Source: a virus
Direction: 5' to 3' (one strand)
IMG/VR virus record: IMGVR_UViG_3300035698_007470
Coordinates: 1 to 24,711 of that record
DNA length: 24,711 nucleotides
The notes under the pieces were generated by a model. It made no database searches, was not told where the DNA came from, and was given only the letters and a program-made list of their open reading frames with translations. Below, piece by piece: positions 14,709 through 22,277 of the stretch. Made by a program: the position numbers and the translations under genes. Numbering within the stretch: position 1 is the first letter of the stretch; the number at the start of each line of letters is the position of its first letter.

Positions 14709-15091
14709 GGCGGGACCGGGACGAACGAACCTGGTTCCGCCTCGCCGCTACACTTGGGGCAACCGTTGAAGAACTACAGAAACGAATCAGCAGTCGAGAG
14801 TTTCAGCGCTGGAGAGCGTTCGAAGTCGTCGACCCATGGTGGCTTCCGCAGCGCCTCGACGCGGCCGTTGCGTTGCTCTGCTCTGTCGTACACAACCAAA
14901 GCCGAACCAAGCGGAGCCAGATGCGAGGCGCCGACAAGTTCTTCCCGGACTATGACAAGAACGCCCGCCGCCTACTGCGCCGATTCAAGCCTTTCGAGTC
15001 ATCGGGTGCCGACGACCTGCAGGCACGCTTCAAGTTGCTCACCGTTCAGAGCGGCGGCACTGTGCAGACGTCTGCACCAAAGGGAGCGTAG
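14277..15091 (+). CDS. Tail chaperone frameshift fusion (GT-like), joined at 14702
   Basis: The long form is read as 14277-14702 and then, after a -1 slip, from 14702 to the TAG at 15089-15091. This gives 142 + 129 = 271 residues, with the junction VEDVGN-LLRRDRD. The T-part contains TWFRLAATLGATVEELQKRIS and SREFQRWRAFEVVDPW, matching the T domain of tail assembly proteins (pattern L-x-S-x-E-F-x-x-W-x-A-F). In lambda the fusion binds the tape measure and tail tube through this domain. No start codon with a ribosome site precedes the T-part in its own frame; the open frame upstream of 14702 (from 14606) reads as Arg-rich shadow sequence. The last codons contain palindrome site 4. Confidence 0.88.
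14696..14742 (+). promoter_or_regulatory. -1 programmed ribosomal frameshift signal
   Basis: GGGAAAC (14696-14702) is a canonical X-XXY-YYZ slippery heptamer in the zero frame (GTG GGA AAC). Two codons later comes the short form's stop. A 13-bp stem follows after a 5-nt spacer: 14708-14720 pairs base by base with 14730-14742 (two G-T wobbles), with loop ACGAACGAA. The spacing and order fit known -1 stimulators. Confidence 0.92.
15062..15077. promoter_or_regulatory. Palindrome site 4 (GTGCAGACGTCTGCAC), before tape measure
   Basis: Fourth copy and the only one that is a perfect 16-bp palindrome, because its centre is CG. It forms the last codons of the chaperone T frame (V-Q-T-S-A-P). It ends 3 bp before the AGGGAG (15081-15086) of the tape measure gene, matching the layout of site 3. 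In RNA it could form a 6-bp hairpin with loop ACGU. Confidence 0.65.
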
Positions 15092-15094
15092 GTA

Positions 15095-16666
15095 GTGGCA
15101 TTCATTTCCATTGGCAAACTCGCCTACACGGTCGCGGCGAATACCGGGCCGTTCGTAAAGTCGATGCGGGGAGTGTCGCGGCGGATTCACAAGCTCGGCC
15201 AGAGCAGCGGCATCAAAGGCATCGCGCGAATCGGCGCGTCGGCCCTAACCTCGACGACGGCAATGCTCGGGCTCGGGTCGGCGATCGGCACCGTCGCGGG
15301 ATCGGTTGCGCTGTTTAAGCGCGGAATGGCGATGGAAGAGGTCGAGCGCTCGTTCACGTCGTTGTCTAAGTCGATCGGTAGTTCGAGCGGGCAGATGCTC
15401 GCGAAGATGCGAACAGCAACGCACAGCGCCGTGAGCGACTACGAGCTAATGCTGGCCAGCAACAACGCGATGCTGCTGGGCGTCGCCAAGAGCGATCAAC
15501 AGTTTTCGGAGCTCGCGGGTAAGGCGATGGTGTTGGGGCAAGCGCTCGGCCGCGGCCCTGTTGAATCACTCAACGACATCACCATCGGCATCGGTCGCCA
15601 GTCGAAGCTGATCCTCGACAACCTCGGCATCATGATCAAGTCGGACGAGGCCTACAACGCCTACGCCGCCAGCATCGGCAAGACGGCCAGCCAGCTAACC
15701 GACGCGGAGAAGAAGCAGGCATTCTTCAACGCGACGCTCCAAGCTGTCGACGAGAAGCTGGCCGCGCTGCCGACGCAAATCGAAAGCGCCAAGGTGGCAT
15801 TCAGCCGGCTCGGCGCGTCGATCCTCAACATCATCGACCACGCGATGGCGCCGGTCGTGGCAGCGGCGACGCCGTTCGTGAACGAGCTCGCGAAGAAGAT
15901 TAAGGAGATCCCGATTCAAGACGTCGCGATGGGGATCTTCGACGTGTTTAGCGGGATCATCCAGGCGCTCGCATGGATTATCGACAACGTCGGGATCGTC
16001 GTCATCGCGTTCAATTTGATTAAGGCGATCGCCGGCGCAATCGGGGCCGCGATCTTTTCGACGTTCCACAATATCGTCGTTGTTGCCGACGAGGTTGCTC
16101 AGTTCTTTGGCGGCGAGGGCTTTGGCGAAGAACGGCGGTCATTGCACGAGCTCAAGATGGGATCGCTGGAGATGGCCGGCGATGGCTTCATGGGAATAGC
16201 TGGGGGCTTTGACCAAGTGTTCTACGGCGACACGAACGCGTCCGACTTCACGAACAACATGCTCGGTGAGATGCGCGAAGAGATGCGGAGCGCGCTGGCC
16301 AATGAAGAACAGCACCGAGCCGAGTCGGACGCGCAGCGAGCCACGCAGAGCAGCCACGCGGCCTTTGTCGAAGAAGTGAAGCGTACGCTCAATGTTCGTG
16401 ACCCGATCCTCGCCGAGCATATTGCCAACAAGCTCGGCGACGATCGCGAAGCGCTCGCAAAGCTTCATGGCCAGACCGCTGCCGATTCCGTTGCGCGCAA
16501 TATGTCGCCAACTGCCGTGACCGCTGCCGAACAAGAAGCGAAGGCGGCGAGCGCGCAGGAGAAAGCGACGGGCCTACTCAAGACCGGCAACAGCATTCAG
16601 CTACAGCAGCTGCAGACGCTTCAAGAGATTCGCGAAATCAGCCGCAGCGGCGGGAGGCTCAAGTAG
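15095..16666 (+). CDS. Tape measure protein
   Basis: This sets tail length and is ejected with the DNA. GTG 15095 is chosen because GGGAG (15082-15086) lies 8 bp upstream. The 523-residue product starts with a basic region (VKSMRGVSRRIHKLG), then a hydrophobic stretch at about 47-75 (IGASALTSTTAMLGLGSAIG), followed by the tape-measure core MAMEEVERSFTSLSKSIG and a long helical section with LNDITIGIGRQSKLILDNLGI and KKQAFFNATLQAV. This is typical of TIGR01760-type tape measures. A second hydrophobic block lies at about 283-330. The C-terminus is coiled-coil with Ala/Glu/Gln richness. At roughly 0.15 nm per residue the tail would be near 80 nm, short for a siphovirus. Confidence 0.9.
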   Translation: MAFISIGKLAYTVAANTGPFVKSMRGVSRRIHKLGQSSGIKGIARIGASALTSTTAMLGLGSAIGTVAGSVALFKRGMAMEEVERSFTSLSKSIGSSSGQMLAKMRTATHSAVSDYELMLASNNAMLLGVAKSDQQFSELAGKAMVLGQALGRGPVESLNDITIGIGRQSKLILDNLGIMIKSDEAYNAYAASIGKTASQLTDAEKKQAFFNATLQAVDEKLAALPTQIESAKVAFSRLGASILNIIDHAMAPVVAAATPFVNELAKKIKEIPIQDVAMGIFDVFSGIIQALAWIIDNVGIVVIAFNLIKAIAGAIGAAIFSTFHNIVVVADEVAQFFGGEGFGEERRSLHELKMGSLEMAGDGFMGIAGGFDQVFYGDTNASDFTNNMLGEMREEMRSALANEEQHRAESDAQRATQSSHAAFVEEVKRTLNVRDPILAEHIANKLGDDREALAKLHGQTAADSVARNMSPTAVTAAEQEAKAASAQEKATGLLKTGNSIQLQQLQTLQEIREISRSGGRLK

Positions 16667-17457
16667 TGCCAGTCAACATCCTCACGAGCGACCATTCGCT
16701 GAGCGAAGGCAGCGACGGCTTCAAGCTCGACCAGTCGCACTTCGTTGAAGTCACCGGCCACGCTTCGCAAGATTCGGCACTGTTCGACATTCTCAACGAC
16801 CCGAACATTCCGCGCCGAGGCGATCCGCACCCGATCATTCCGAACATCAAGGTCACCGACCGTTCGGTCACCCCGGTTGCCGGCGACTCGCGCCGCTTCG
16901 CTGTGAAGCTGGCATACACGATTCCAGGAGCCGGCGACCCGGTGAGCGGTTTGACAACCGTGAGCACGGGCAGCGGCTCGCACGGCGAGCAAATCAGCAT
17001 CGACCTCGATGGCCAGCCGATCGTTACCGAGGACGAGATGACCCAAGAGCTTCCCGACGGCGGCACGTCGACGCGGCTTGACCGTCAAGTGCATAGCGTG
17101 GACGTCGAGAGGCCAAGCACTTCGGTCGAGTTTGAGCGAGTCGAACAAGCAAACCCGACCGTGCTTTCCCGTGCCTACGTCGGCCGCATCAATCGATCGC
17201 TCTGGTACGGCGGCTCGGCTGGGACCTGGCTTTGCACCGGCATCCAAGGGGCGAGCGACGATGGTGGCGAGACCTACAAGGTGCGCTACTCGTTTCAGTT
17301 CGAGCCGAACGGATGGAACCCGACCATCCGGCATCGCGATCCGCAGACGGGCTTGCCGGCGTTCTTTTCGCCGTTCTCGCGCGCAGTGATTCAACCGAGT
17401 GTTTACCGCGCCGCCAACTTCGGAGCGCTTCGACTGACGCAGGGGCTTCGAACGTAG
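16666..17457 (+). CDS. Minor tail protein, unknown family (distal-tail position)
   Basis: I do not recognise the fold from sequence alone. GTG 16666 overlaps the tape measure TAG by one base, and the 263-residue product ends in a one-base TAG/GTG overlap with the next gene. Three regions stand out: an N-terminal beta part with LDQSHFVEVTGHASQDSAL; a middle segment with acidic GQPIVTEDEMTQELPDGG; and a C-terminal domain with LSRAYVGRINRSLWYGGSAGTWL, then DGGETYKVRYSFQFEPNGWNP. A similar 'N-W-x-G-x-x-x-x-T-W-L-x-T-G-I' run is found in other phage tail proteins downstream of tape measures, so a baseplate-hub or distal-tail role is inferred from position. Confidence 0.6.
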   Translation: MPVNILTSDHSLSEGSDGFKLDQSHFVEVTGHASQDSALFDILNDPNIPRRGDPHPIIPNIKVTDRSVTPVAGDSRRFAVKLAYTIPGAGDPVSGLTTVSTGSGSHGEQISIDLDGQPIVTEDEMTQELPDGGTSTRLDRQVHSVDVERPSTSVEFERVEQANPTVLSRAYVGRINRSLWYGGSAGTWLCTGIQGASDDGGETYKVRYSFQFEPNGWNPTIRHRDPQTGLPAFFSPFSRAVIQPSVYRAANFGALRLTQGLRT

Positions 17458-18125
17458 TGGTTGGCGAGATCGATAGACGATTCCGGCGGAGCTCGCGGCA
17501 AGACCTCAAGAACGAGAAACCGGGGCGATCGCTTGAACCATTCCGCGTCGGCGAGGTGTTGACGGCGGCGAAGCTAACGAAGCTCGTCGACGCGCAGAAC
17601 CGCACGACGTCATTCGGAGCAGCTCAGCAGATCAACGGGCTACGGGATCGCGTCACCGGCATCTTCGAGGCGCGCGTCGTCGACGAGCGCGACGACTTCC
17701 TGATCTGCGAGCTGTTCGAATACAGCGGCAACCCGGAGCGCATCATCGTCGCCAAGCCGTTCACGCTGCGCCGGCGCCCGCACGAATCATTTGGCCGCGG
17801 TGACATTGCCTTCGAATACAGCGACACGCCAGGGCAGCGCACGGCAACCTTCACCGATCCATCGACGGGCGACACCGCTTCGGCTGCGCACTTCATCAGC
17901 CCGGCCTACGTGCCGCGGTCCGGGTCCGATCCCGGCGATTTGCTTTACGTCACCAACAACATTGTCGGCGGCGTTGCTTTGTTCGCTGGCACGTTCGAGC
18001 TCGAAGGCGGCGTGGCGCCTGAGCACTTTATCGACATGAACACCGACGGCCGGCAGTGGGCCGCCGAGGTGCCATGTGAGCCTGCGGTCGAGCTGTCGAC
18101 TGATCCCACCGCCACCGCGGGCTAA
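17457..18125 (+). CDS. Tail-associated protein of unknown function
   Basis: The frame is open from 17232, but GTG 17457, overlapping the preceding TAG by one base, is the likely start because every neighbour shows the same coupling, and the upstream extension would be 75 residues of Arg-rich shadow sequence. The 222-residue product has a polar N-terminus, a short helix (VGEVLTAAKLTKLVDAQNRT), and then a mostly beta domain: RVTGIFEARVVDERDDFLICELFEY, PERIIVAKPFTLRRRPHESF and DLLYVTNNIVGGVALFAG. Small proteins with this layout, a conserved 'TA-x-x-x-x-L-x-x-x-V' helix before a beta domain, occur in tail modules of some phages. Function is unknown. Confidence 0.55.
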   Translation: MVGEIDRRFRRSSRQDLKNEKPGRSLEPFRVGEVLTAAKLTKLVDAQNRTTSFGAAQQINGLRDRVTGIFEARVVDERDDFLICELFEYSGNPERIIVAKPFTLRRRPHESFGRGDIAFEYSDTPGQRTATFTDPSTGDTASAAHFISPAYVPRSGSDPGDLLYVTNNIVGGVALFAGTFELEGGVAPEHFIDMNTDGRQWAAEVPCEPAVELSTDPTATAG

Positions 18126-18129
18126 GGCG

Positions 18130-20211
18130 ATGCCGAACCCGCCGACGCCGACGCTTGACACCGTTCGCTACCGCGTCGAAACGCGAGTCGTGACTCGGCA
18201 GAACTTCCCCGACATCGCGCTCGCTCCCGACGGATTCCGAGAAACGCGCTACGTGCCCGTGCGCCCGCTCGATCAGCTCGGCCGAGGACTTCACCGGACG
18301 AGCCAAGGCAACGCACGCGCAAAGATGCGGCCGCTCGTCGAGTGCTTGAGCAAGGTGCCGATCACGCCACCGCCAACGAACACGAGCGGTTGCGAAGATC
18401 CCGTCGCCGTTGCCGAAAGCGTCGTGGCTGCTCGCGGCGCGCGGCACTTGTTCATCGGTGCGCCTGGCGAGGACACGGCCGGCAGCGGGCAAGACGAGGG
18501 CCGGCTGTACATCGCCGAACCGCCGTCGCCGCATGGTGGCAGCGCTGGCGCGCCGCAAGGCCAGTGGTCGATTCGCCAACTCGAAGCGCCGTGGGGCAAG
18601 GGCTCAAGCGAGCGATTCGGCGACGCGATCGCCATCGATGACGACGGCGCTTACGTCGCTGTTGGTGGGCAGTTCGCGGAAGGTCGCATCGCTTTCTATC
18701 GGTTCGACGAAGACTCGGGCCAGTACGAGCACGCCGGCACGTTGCAGGCGCTTCCGGCGATCGACGACTTTGGTGCCGAGCTCGTGATGTCTGGCAGCTA
18801 CGCCGATCGGACGCTGGTGCTGGCGGGGCTTGCGACGAAGGGCCGGTTCGACGACGACAACGAGGTCTGGTTGTTCGAGGTCAACAGCGACGGCACTTGG
18901 GACGCTTCGCCGGATTGGACGCTCACAACGGCCGACGTTGCGACCGACGCCAGCCTCGACGCGAGCTACTTCATGGGCACGGCGCTCAGCCTTGCGACGA
19001 GCTCCGGCAGCACCCGGTTGCTTGTTGGCGATCCTGAGCTCGAAGACGGCGGTGACCAAGTGGGCGGCGTGCTTGTGTATGAGCGGCAGAGCGCCAGCTC
19101 GTGGACTTACGTGCAGCACTTGTTCGAGGAGCCACCGAACAATCGATGGCGTGGCAATCAGTGGGGCCGCAAGAGCGGCCAGAGCGCTACAGGCGATTGG
19201 GTTGCGGTCGGCGGATGCGTTGGCGGCAAATCGTTCAACGGAAGCAACACACCAACGAACGGCAGCGTCGCGCAGCTCTGGAAGTGGACCGGCTCGGCCT
19301 ACCAAAAGAAGGTGCAGCTATGGGGCCACACGGTTCGCGTGCGCGCGTCGTGGCGCATCGAGATCGGTGGCACGCTCAGCGGCGAAGCGTTCACGATTGA
19401 AGCGTGGGACAAGGACGTATTGCCGACGCCGTTCTACTCGACGTTCGGCAGCCACACCGATTCGACTGGCTCGATCGTCGACACGCGCGACGCGCTCATC
19501 ACGAGCTTCAACGGCAACATCTCGTCCGATGGATTGACCGCCACCGCGGGCGCGACCGATGGCGAGTTGCTCATCGTGCGCGACTTTCCCGGCGAGATCG
19601 AGGAGCAGTTCACGCTGCGGCTAACGACGCCCGGCGGCGCCGCGACGTTTGAGCTCGAAGAGACGACGGCATTCCCTTACCCGATTCCGCCGGCCACACT
19701 CGAGTATCAACTGACGATCCCTCCGGTGCATGGTGTCAGCTTCGAAGTCGACCACGATCGGCACGAGTTTCAGCACAGCGCCGCGGCTCGCTTGGACGTC
19801 ATGCTCGACCCGCGCGGCTTGCTTCTGGTGCGCGAACCCGGTCGACGAATCAGCGACTACGAAGACCCGTTTGGCTCGACGACAGCCGGCCACCTGACCG
19901 CCTCGGCCGTTCATGTTCTGACGTTCAACGAGGACACGGGCGCGCTCAAGTGGTGGGCCGTCATCACCGAAGAGACGGCCAACTTCGCGACGCCGGTCAC
20001 TGGGATCTCGGGCTACATCCAGCCGGCCTACTCGCCCACCGAGTTCGGGACGTCGATGGCGCTGCTCGATGACTTCCTCGTGATTGGCGCACCCGGCGAG
20101 CTCGACAGCGCAGCATTCGAACCCCGCAGCGCCTTCACTTTTTACGATGGCAGCACCGGCGCCGCCTACACCTACCGGCTCGACCTTGAAACGATCCTCG
20201 CCGACCGCTGA
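18130..20211 (+). CDS. FG-GAP-like beta-propeller tail protein with inserted module
   Basis: ATG 18130, four bases after the previous stop, is preferred to an in-frame upstream start at 18076 that would lie inside the previous gene. The 693-residue protein contains repeated FG-GAP-type blades, the unit of integrin-like propellers: HLFIGAPGED (107-115), RFGDAIAIDDDGAYVAVGG (162-180), DFGAELVMSGS with TLVLAG (213-233), MGTALSLAT with LLVGDPELED (282-306), GDWVAVGG (355-362) and EFGTSMALLDDFLVIGAPGE (638-657). Between blades, residues 403-512 form a separate module also found at the start of the protein two genes downstream. The propeller suggests surface binding, so a tail-tip or receptor-binding role is likely, though the ligand cannot be read. 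Signal peptide is absent. Confidence 0.75.
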   Translation: MPNPPTPTLDTVRYRVETRVVTRQNFPDIALAPDGFRETRYVPVRPLDQLGRGLHRTSQGNARAKMRPLVECLSKVPITPPPTNTSGCEDPVAVAESVVAARGARHLFIGAPGEDTAGSGQDEGRLYIAEPPSPHGGSAGAPQGQWSIRQLEAPWGKGSSERFGDAIAIDDDGAYVAVGGQFAEGRIAFYRFDEDSGQYEHAGTLQALPAIDDFGAELVMSGSYADRTLVLAGLATKGRFDDDNEVWLFEVNSDGTWDASPDWTLTTADVATDASLDASYFMGTALSLATSSGSTRLLVGDPELEDGGDQVGGVLVYERQSASSWTYVQHLFEEPPNNRWRGNQWGRKSGQSATGDWVAVGGCVGGKSFNGSNTPTNGSVAQLWKWTGSAYQKKVQLWGHTVRVRASWRIEIGGTLSGEAFTIEAWDKDVLPTPFYSTFGSHTDSTGSIVDTRDALITSFNGNISSDGLTATAGATDGELLIVRDFPGEIEEQFTLRLTTPGGAATFELEETTAFPYPIPPATLEYQLTIPPVHGVSFEVDHDRHEFQHSAAARLDVMLDPRGLLLVREPGRRISDYEDPFGSTTAGHLTASAVHVLTFNEDTGALKWWAVITEETANFATPVTGISGYIQPAYSPTEFGTSMALLDDFLVIGAPGELDSAAFEPRSAFTFYDGSTGAAYTYRLDLETILADR

Positions 20212-20725
20212 TCCCACCCGCACCGACTGGCGTGGCGTCAACCTCGACGATGAGGACTTCGGCCGCCGCTGTTGGTACGGCTACGACTTTAGGGGCGCGT
20301 CGCTGCGCTGCTCGAGGCTGGCTTGGGCGTCGTTCCCTAAGTGTCGGTTCGACGGCGCCGACATCCGTCTCGCGCACATCAAGAGCCGCAGCGATCTGTG
20401 GTGGCGCCGCAAGATGCTCAGCGAGCAAGGCGCCCTGCAGCTATCGCGGAAAGCGCTGGGCCTGGAGTTGCTCAAGCTGTCGTGCACACGTCTGCACGAC
20501 TTGCAGGAGCTCGCCGAGCAGCTCACAGAAAAGCGGTTCGCTCTGCCTGCTTGGGTCTCGCGTGATTCCGTCCTAGCGGCGACCATGGCAGCAGCGCAGG
20601 AGCACGAGCCGAACCCGGTCGCGCGTGATCTGACATGGGAAACGCGGCGCGTGGCGCAGCTACCGTTTCTCCCCGAGTTTGCTGCGCCCTACTTGCTTCA
20701 AAGGAACGCTGACTATGGCCACTAA
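20186..20725 (+). CDS. Pentapeptide-repeat tail-region protein
   Basis: The frame is open from 20084 and the start is ambiguous. TTG 20186 gives a 179-residue protein, MKRSSPTADPTRTDWRGV onwards, overlapping the previous gene by 26 bp; ATG 20147 is the alternative. No strong ribosome site precedes either. From 20234 to about 20383 about ten pentapeptide units follow, with central residues L, F, W, F, L, L, F, F, I, I in VNLDD-EDFGR-RCWYG-YDFRG type units and Ala/Cys/Ser at the minus-2 position. This predicts a right-handed square beta-helix of about two and a half turns. The rest is helical (RKALGLELLKL, LQELAEQL). Such folds serve as spacers or DNA mimics in other systems. In a tail module a fibre or adaptor function is more likely. 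It contains palindrome site 5. Confidence 0.62.
   Translation: MKRSSPTADPTRTDWRGVNLDDEDFGRRCWYGYDFRGASLRCSRLAWASFPKCRFDGADIRLAHIKSRSDLWWRRKMLSEQGALQLSRKALGLELLKLSCTRLHDLQELAEQLTEKRFALPAWVSRDSVLAATMAAAQEHEPNPVARDLTWETRRVAQLPFLPEFAAPYLLQRNADYGH
20482..20497. promoter_or_regulatory. Palindrome site 5 (GTGCACACGTCTGCAC)
   Basis: Fifth copy of the recurrent dyad, with a single change from the perfect palindrome (C instead of G at the sixth base). With flanking bases it extends to C...G at 20481-20498. It lies inside the pentapeptide-repeat gene, read as S-C-T-R-L-H-D, a third codon frame compared with sites 1 and 2/4. Confidence 0.58.
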
Positions 20726-21983
20726 GTTTTGGGTTGGGAAAGCCGCCGCCGTCGCGCAGGTCACCACGGTCACCGTTGGCGGCACGCTGAGCGGCGAAGA
20801 CTTCACCCTGTCGATCAACGGCATCGCCCTCGCGACATGGACCGACGCCAGCGCTGACGCAACCGACACGCGCGACGAGCTGATCGACTTGTGGAACGCC
20901 AGCACGCACCCCTACGCGACCGGCATCACGGCCATGGCCGCTGCCGGCGACACCTTGACGCTCACGGCTGACGTCGCCGGCGTTCCGTTCGTGCTTACGC
21001 TCAACACGCCAGGTGGGTCGGCAACCTTCGGCCAGGCGGCGACCACTGCCGCGACTGGTCCGAATCACTGGGACAACGCGACCAACTGGAGCGACGGATC
21101 GGCGCCGTCGAGCACCGACGTCGCGGTGTTCCGCAGCTCGTCGGTCTCGGTTGCTTTCGGGCTCGACCAGAACGCCGTCGAGCTCGCTGATCTCATCATC
21201 GAGCAAACCTACACCGGCCGCATCGGTCTCAACCGGAACGCCTTCGCGCTGAGCGCCGACGGCCAGATCGTGACGACGGCCGCCACCGAATACCGTGACG
21301 ACTACCTGCGGATCGGCTTCGACAACCTTCGCATCGGTGAGCAGCCCGGACCTGGTTCGCCAACTGGCTCGGCTCGCATCAAGATCGACTGCACGCAGAC
21401 GACCGGCACGCCGCGCGCCCAGGTGTTCAACACCGCGAGCGCACCGGCCGAAACCGGGTTGCCGGCCGTGCGCTTGCTGTTCGCCAACGCGGCCGCCGAG
21501 CTGCACTGTCGCAACGGCGCCGGCGGGATCGGCCTCGCGATCGACGAGCCAACCGAAACGACGACGATTGGCACGGTGACCGTCAGCGGCACGAGCTCGG
21601 CCTACATCGGCAGCGGCACCACGCTCACGACGTTCGAACAGAACAATGGCACGGCCCGACTCTCGGCGGCCGCCACGATCACGACGCTCAAACTTTGGGG
21701 CGGCACGCTGCAAACGGAGGGTGACTTCACCGTGACGGCCGCAACGGTCTACGGCGGCGAGGCCTACTTCAACCACGTCAAGACCGCCGGCAACGCGATC
21801 ACGACGCTCAACGCTAACGGTGGTGAGATCGATACGACTGACGTGCTCGACGACCGCACGTTTGCAACGGTGAACATGGCCACCGCCGGCCGCCTCAAGA
21901 TCAACGCCGACCACATCACCATCACGACGCTCAACCACCCGACCACCGGCGTCTTCACGGTGACGGCCGAGGAGGCCGCGTAG
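20715..21983 (+). CDS. Beta-rich tail fibre-like protein
   Basis: ATG 20715, with AAAGGA about 10 bp upstream, overlaps the previous stop by 11 bp and gives 422 residues; an open extension to 20679 is not needed. Residues 18-108 hold the same module as residues 403-512 of the propeller protein (GGTLSGEDFTL, TRDELIDLWN, LNTPGGSATF). A short linker then leads to NHWDNATNWSDGSAP (about 117-131), a motif known from autotransporter-type beta-helix proteins. The remainder is Thr/Gly/Ala-rich with regular short strands (TTIGTVTVSGTSSAYIGSG, TFEQNNGTARLSAAATITTLK, GDFTVTAATVYGG), typical of a solenoid fibre. A receptor-binding fibre or spike is the likely role. No chaperone or enzymatic domain is visible. 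Confidence 0.7.
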   Translation: MATKFWVGKAAAVAQVTTVTVGGTLSGEDFTLSINGIALATWTDASADATDTRDELIDLWNASTHPYATGITAMAAAGDTLTLTADVAGVPFVLTLNTPGGSATFGQAATTAATGPNHWDNATNWSDGSAPSSTDVAVFRSSSVSVAFGLDQNAVELADLIIEQTYTGRIGLNRNAFALSADGQIVTTAATEYRDDYLRIGFDNLRIGEQPGPGSPTGSARIKIDCTQTTGTPRAQVFNTASAPAETGLPAVRLLFANAAAELHCRNGAGGIGLAIDEPTETTTIGTVTVSGTSSAYIGSGTTLTTFEQNNGTARLSAAATITTLKLWGGTLQTEGDFTVTAATVYGGEAYFNHVKTAGNAITTLNANGGEIDTTDVLDDRTFATVNMATAGRLKINADHITITTLNHPTTGVFTVTAEEAA

Positions 21984-21986
21984 CTC

Positions 21987-22277
21987 TTGGATATGCCAAC
22001 CCTAGTTGCAATCCTTGCCCTAGCGCTGCAGGCGATCGTGATGATCGTTGGCGGCATCTGGTTCGTCGCCAAGGTCAACACCCGATCCGAGCAGCACTTC
22101 GCACGCTTCGACGCGACGATTGACCACCTGGCGACCACCGTTAAAGAGGTGGGCCGCGTCGTCGATAAGCTAGACGACAAACTCGACGAGCACGGGCAGC
22201 GGCTTGCGGTCGTCGAGAACACATTGCAGAATGATTCGAGGCGCTGGCCACCGCCGGCGCAGGGAAGGAACGGATGA
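21987..22277 (+). CDS. Membrane-anchored coiled-coil protein, lysis region
   Basis: The start is either TTG 21987 (11 bp after AGGAGG at 21970-21975) or ATG 21993, giving 94-96 residues. A single N-terminal membrane helix (about residues 5-28, LVAILALALQAIVMIVGGIWFV) is followed by a charged coiled coil (about 45-85, with VGRVVDKLDDKLDEHGQRLAVVENTL). The build resembles i-spanin (Rz) proteins and also XhlA-like holin-associated proteins. Basic residues just after the helix (AKVNTRSEQHFAR) and the acidic N-terminus favour a cytoplasmic coiled coil, which argues for the second. Its ATGA overlap with a lipoprotein gene is typical of phage lysis cassettes. Confidence 0.68.
   Translation: MDMPTLVAILALALQAIVMIVGGIWFVAKVNTRSEQHFARFDATIDHLATTVKEVGRVVDKLDDKLDEHGQRLAVVENTLQNDSRRWPPPAQGRNG

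Noticed and set aside
17232-17456. N-terminal extension of the 17457 gene
   Set aside because: It overlaps the preceding gene entirely and has shadow-type composition; GTG 17457 matches the one-base overlaps used by neighbours.
20523-21938. 471-codon minus-strand open frame across tail genes
   Set aside because: Antisense to the fibre-like gene; composition (Arg/Gly/Asp/Val-rich, no motif) is that of a GC-codon shadow, and no ribosome site is present.
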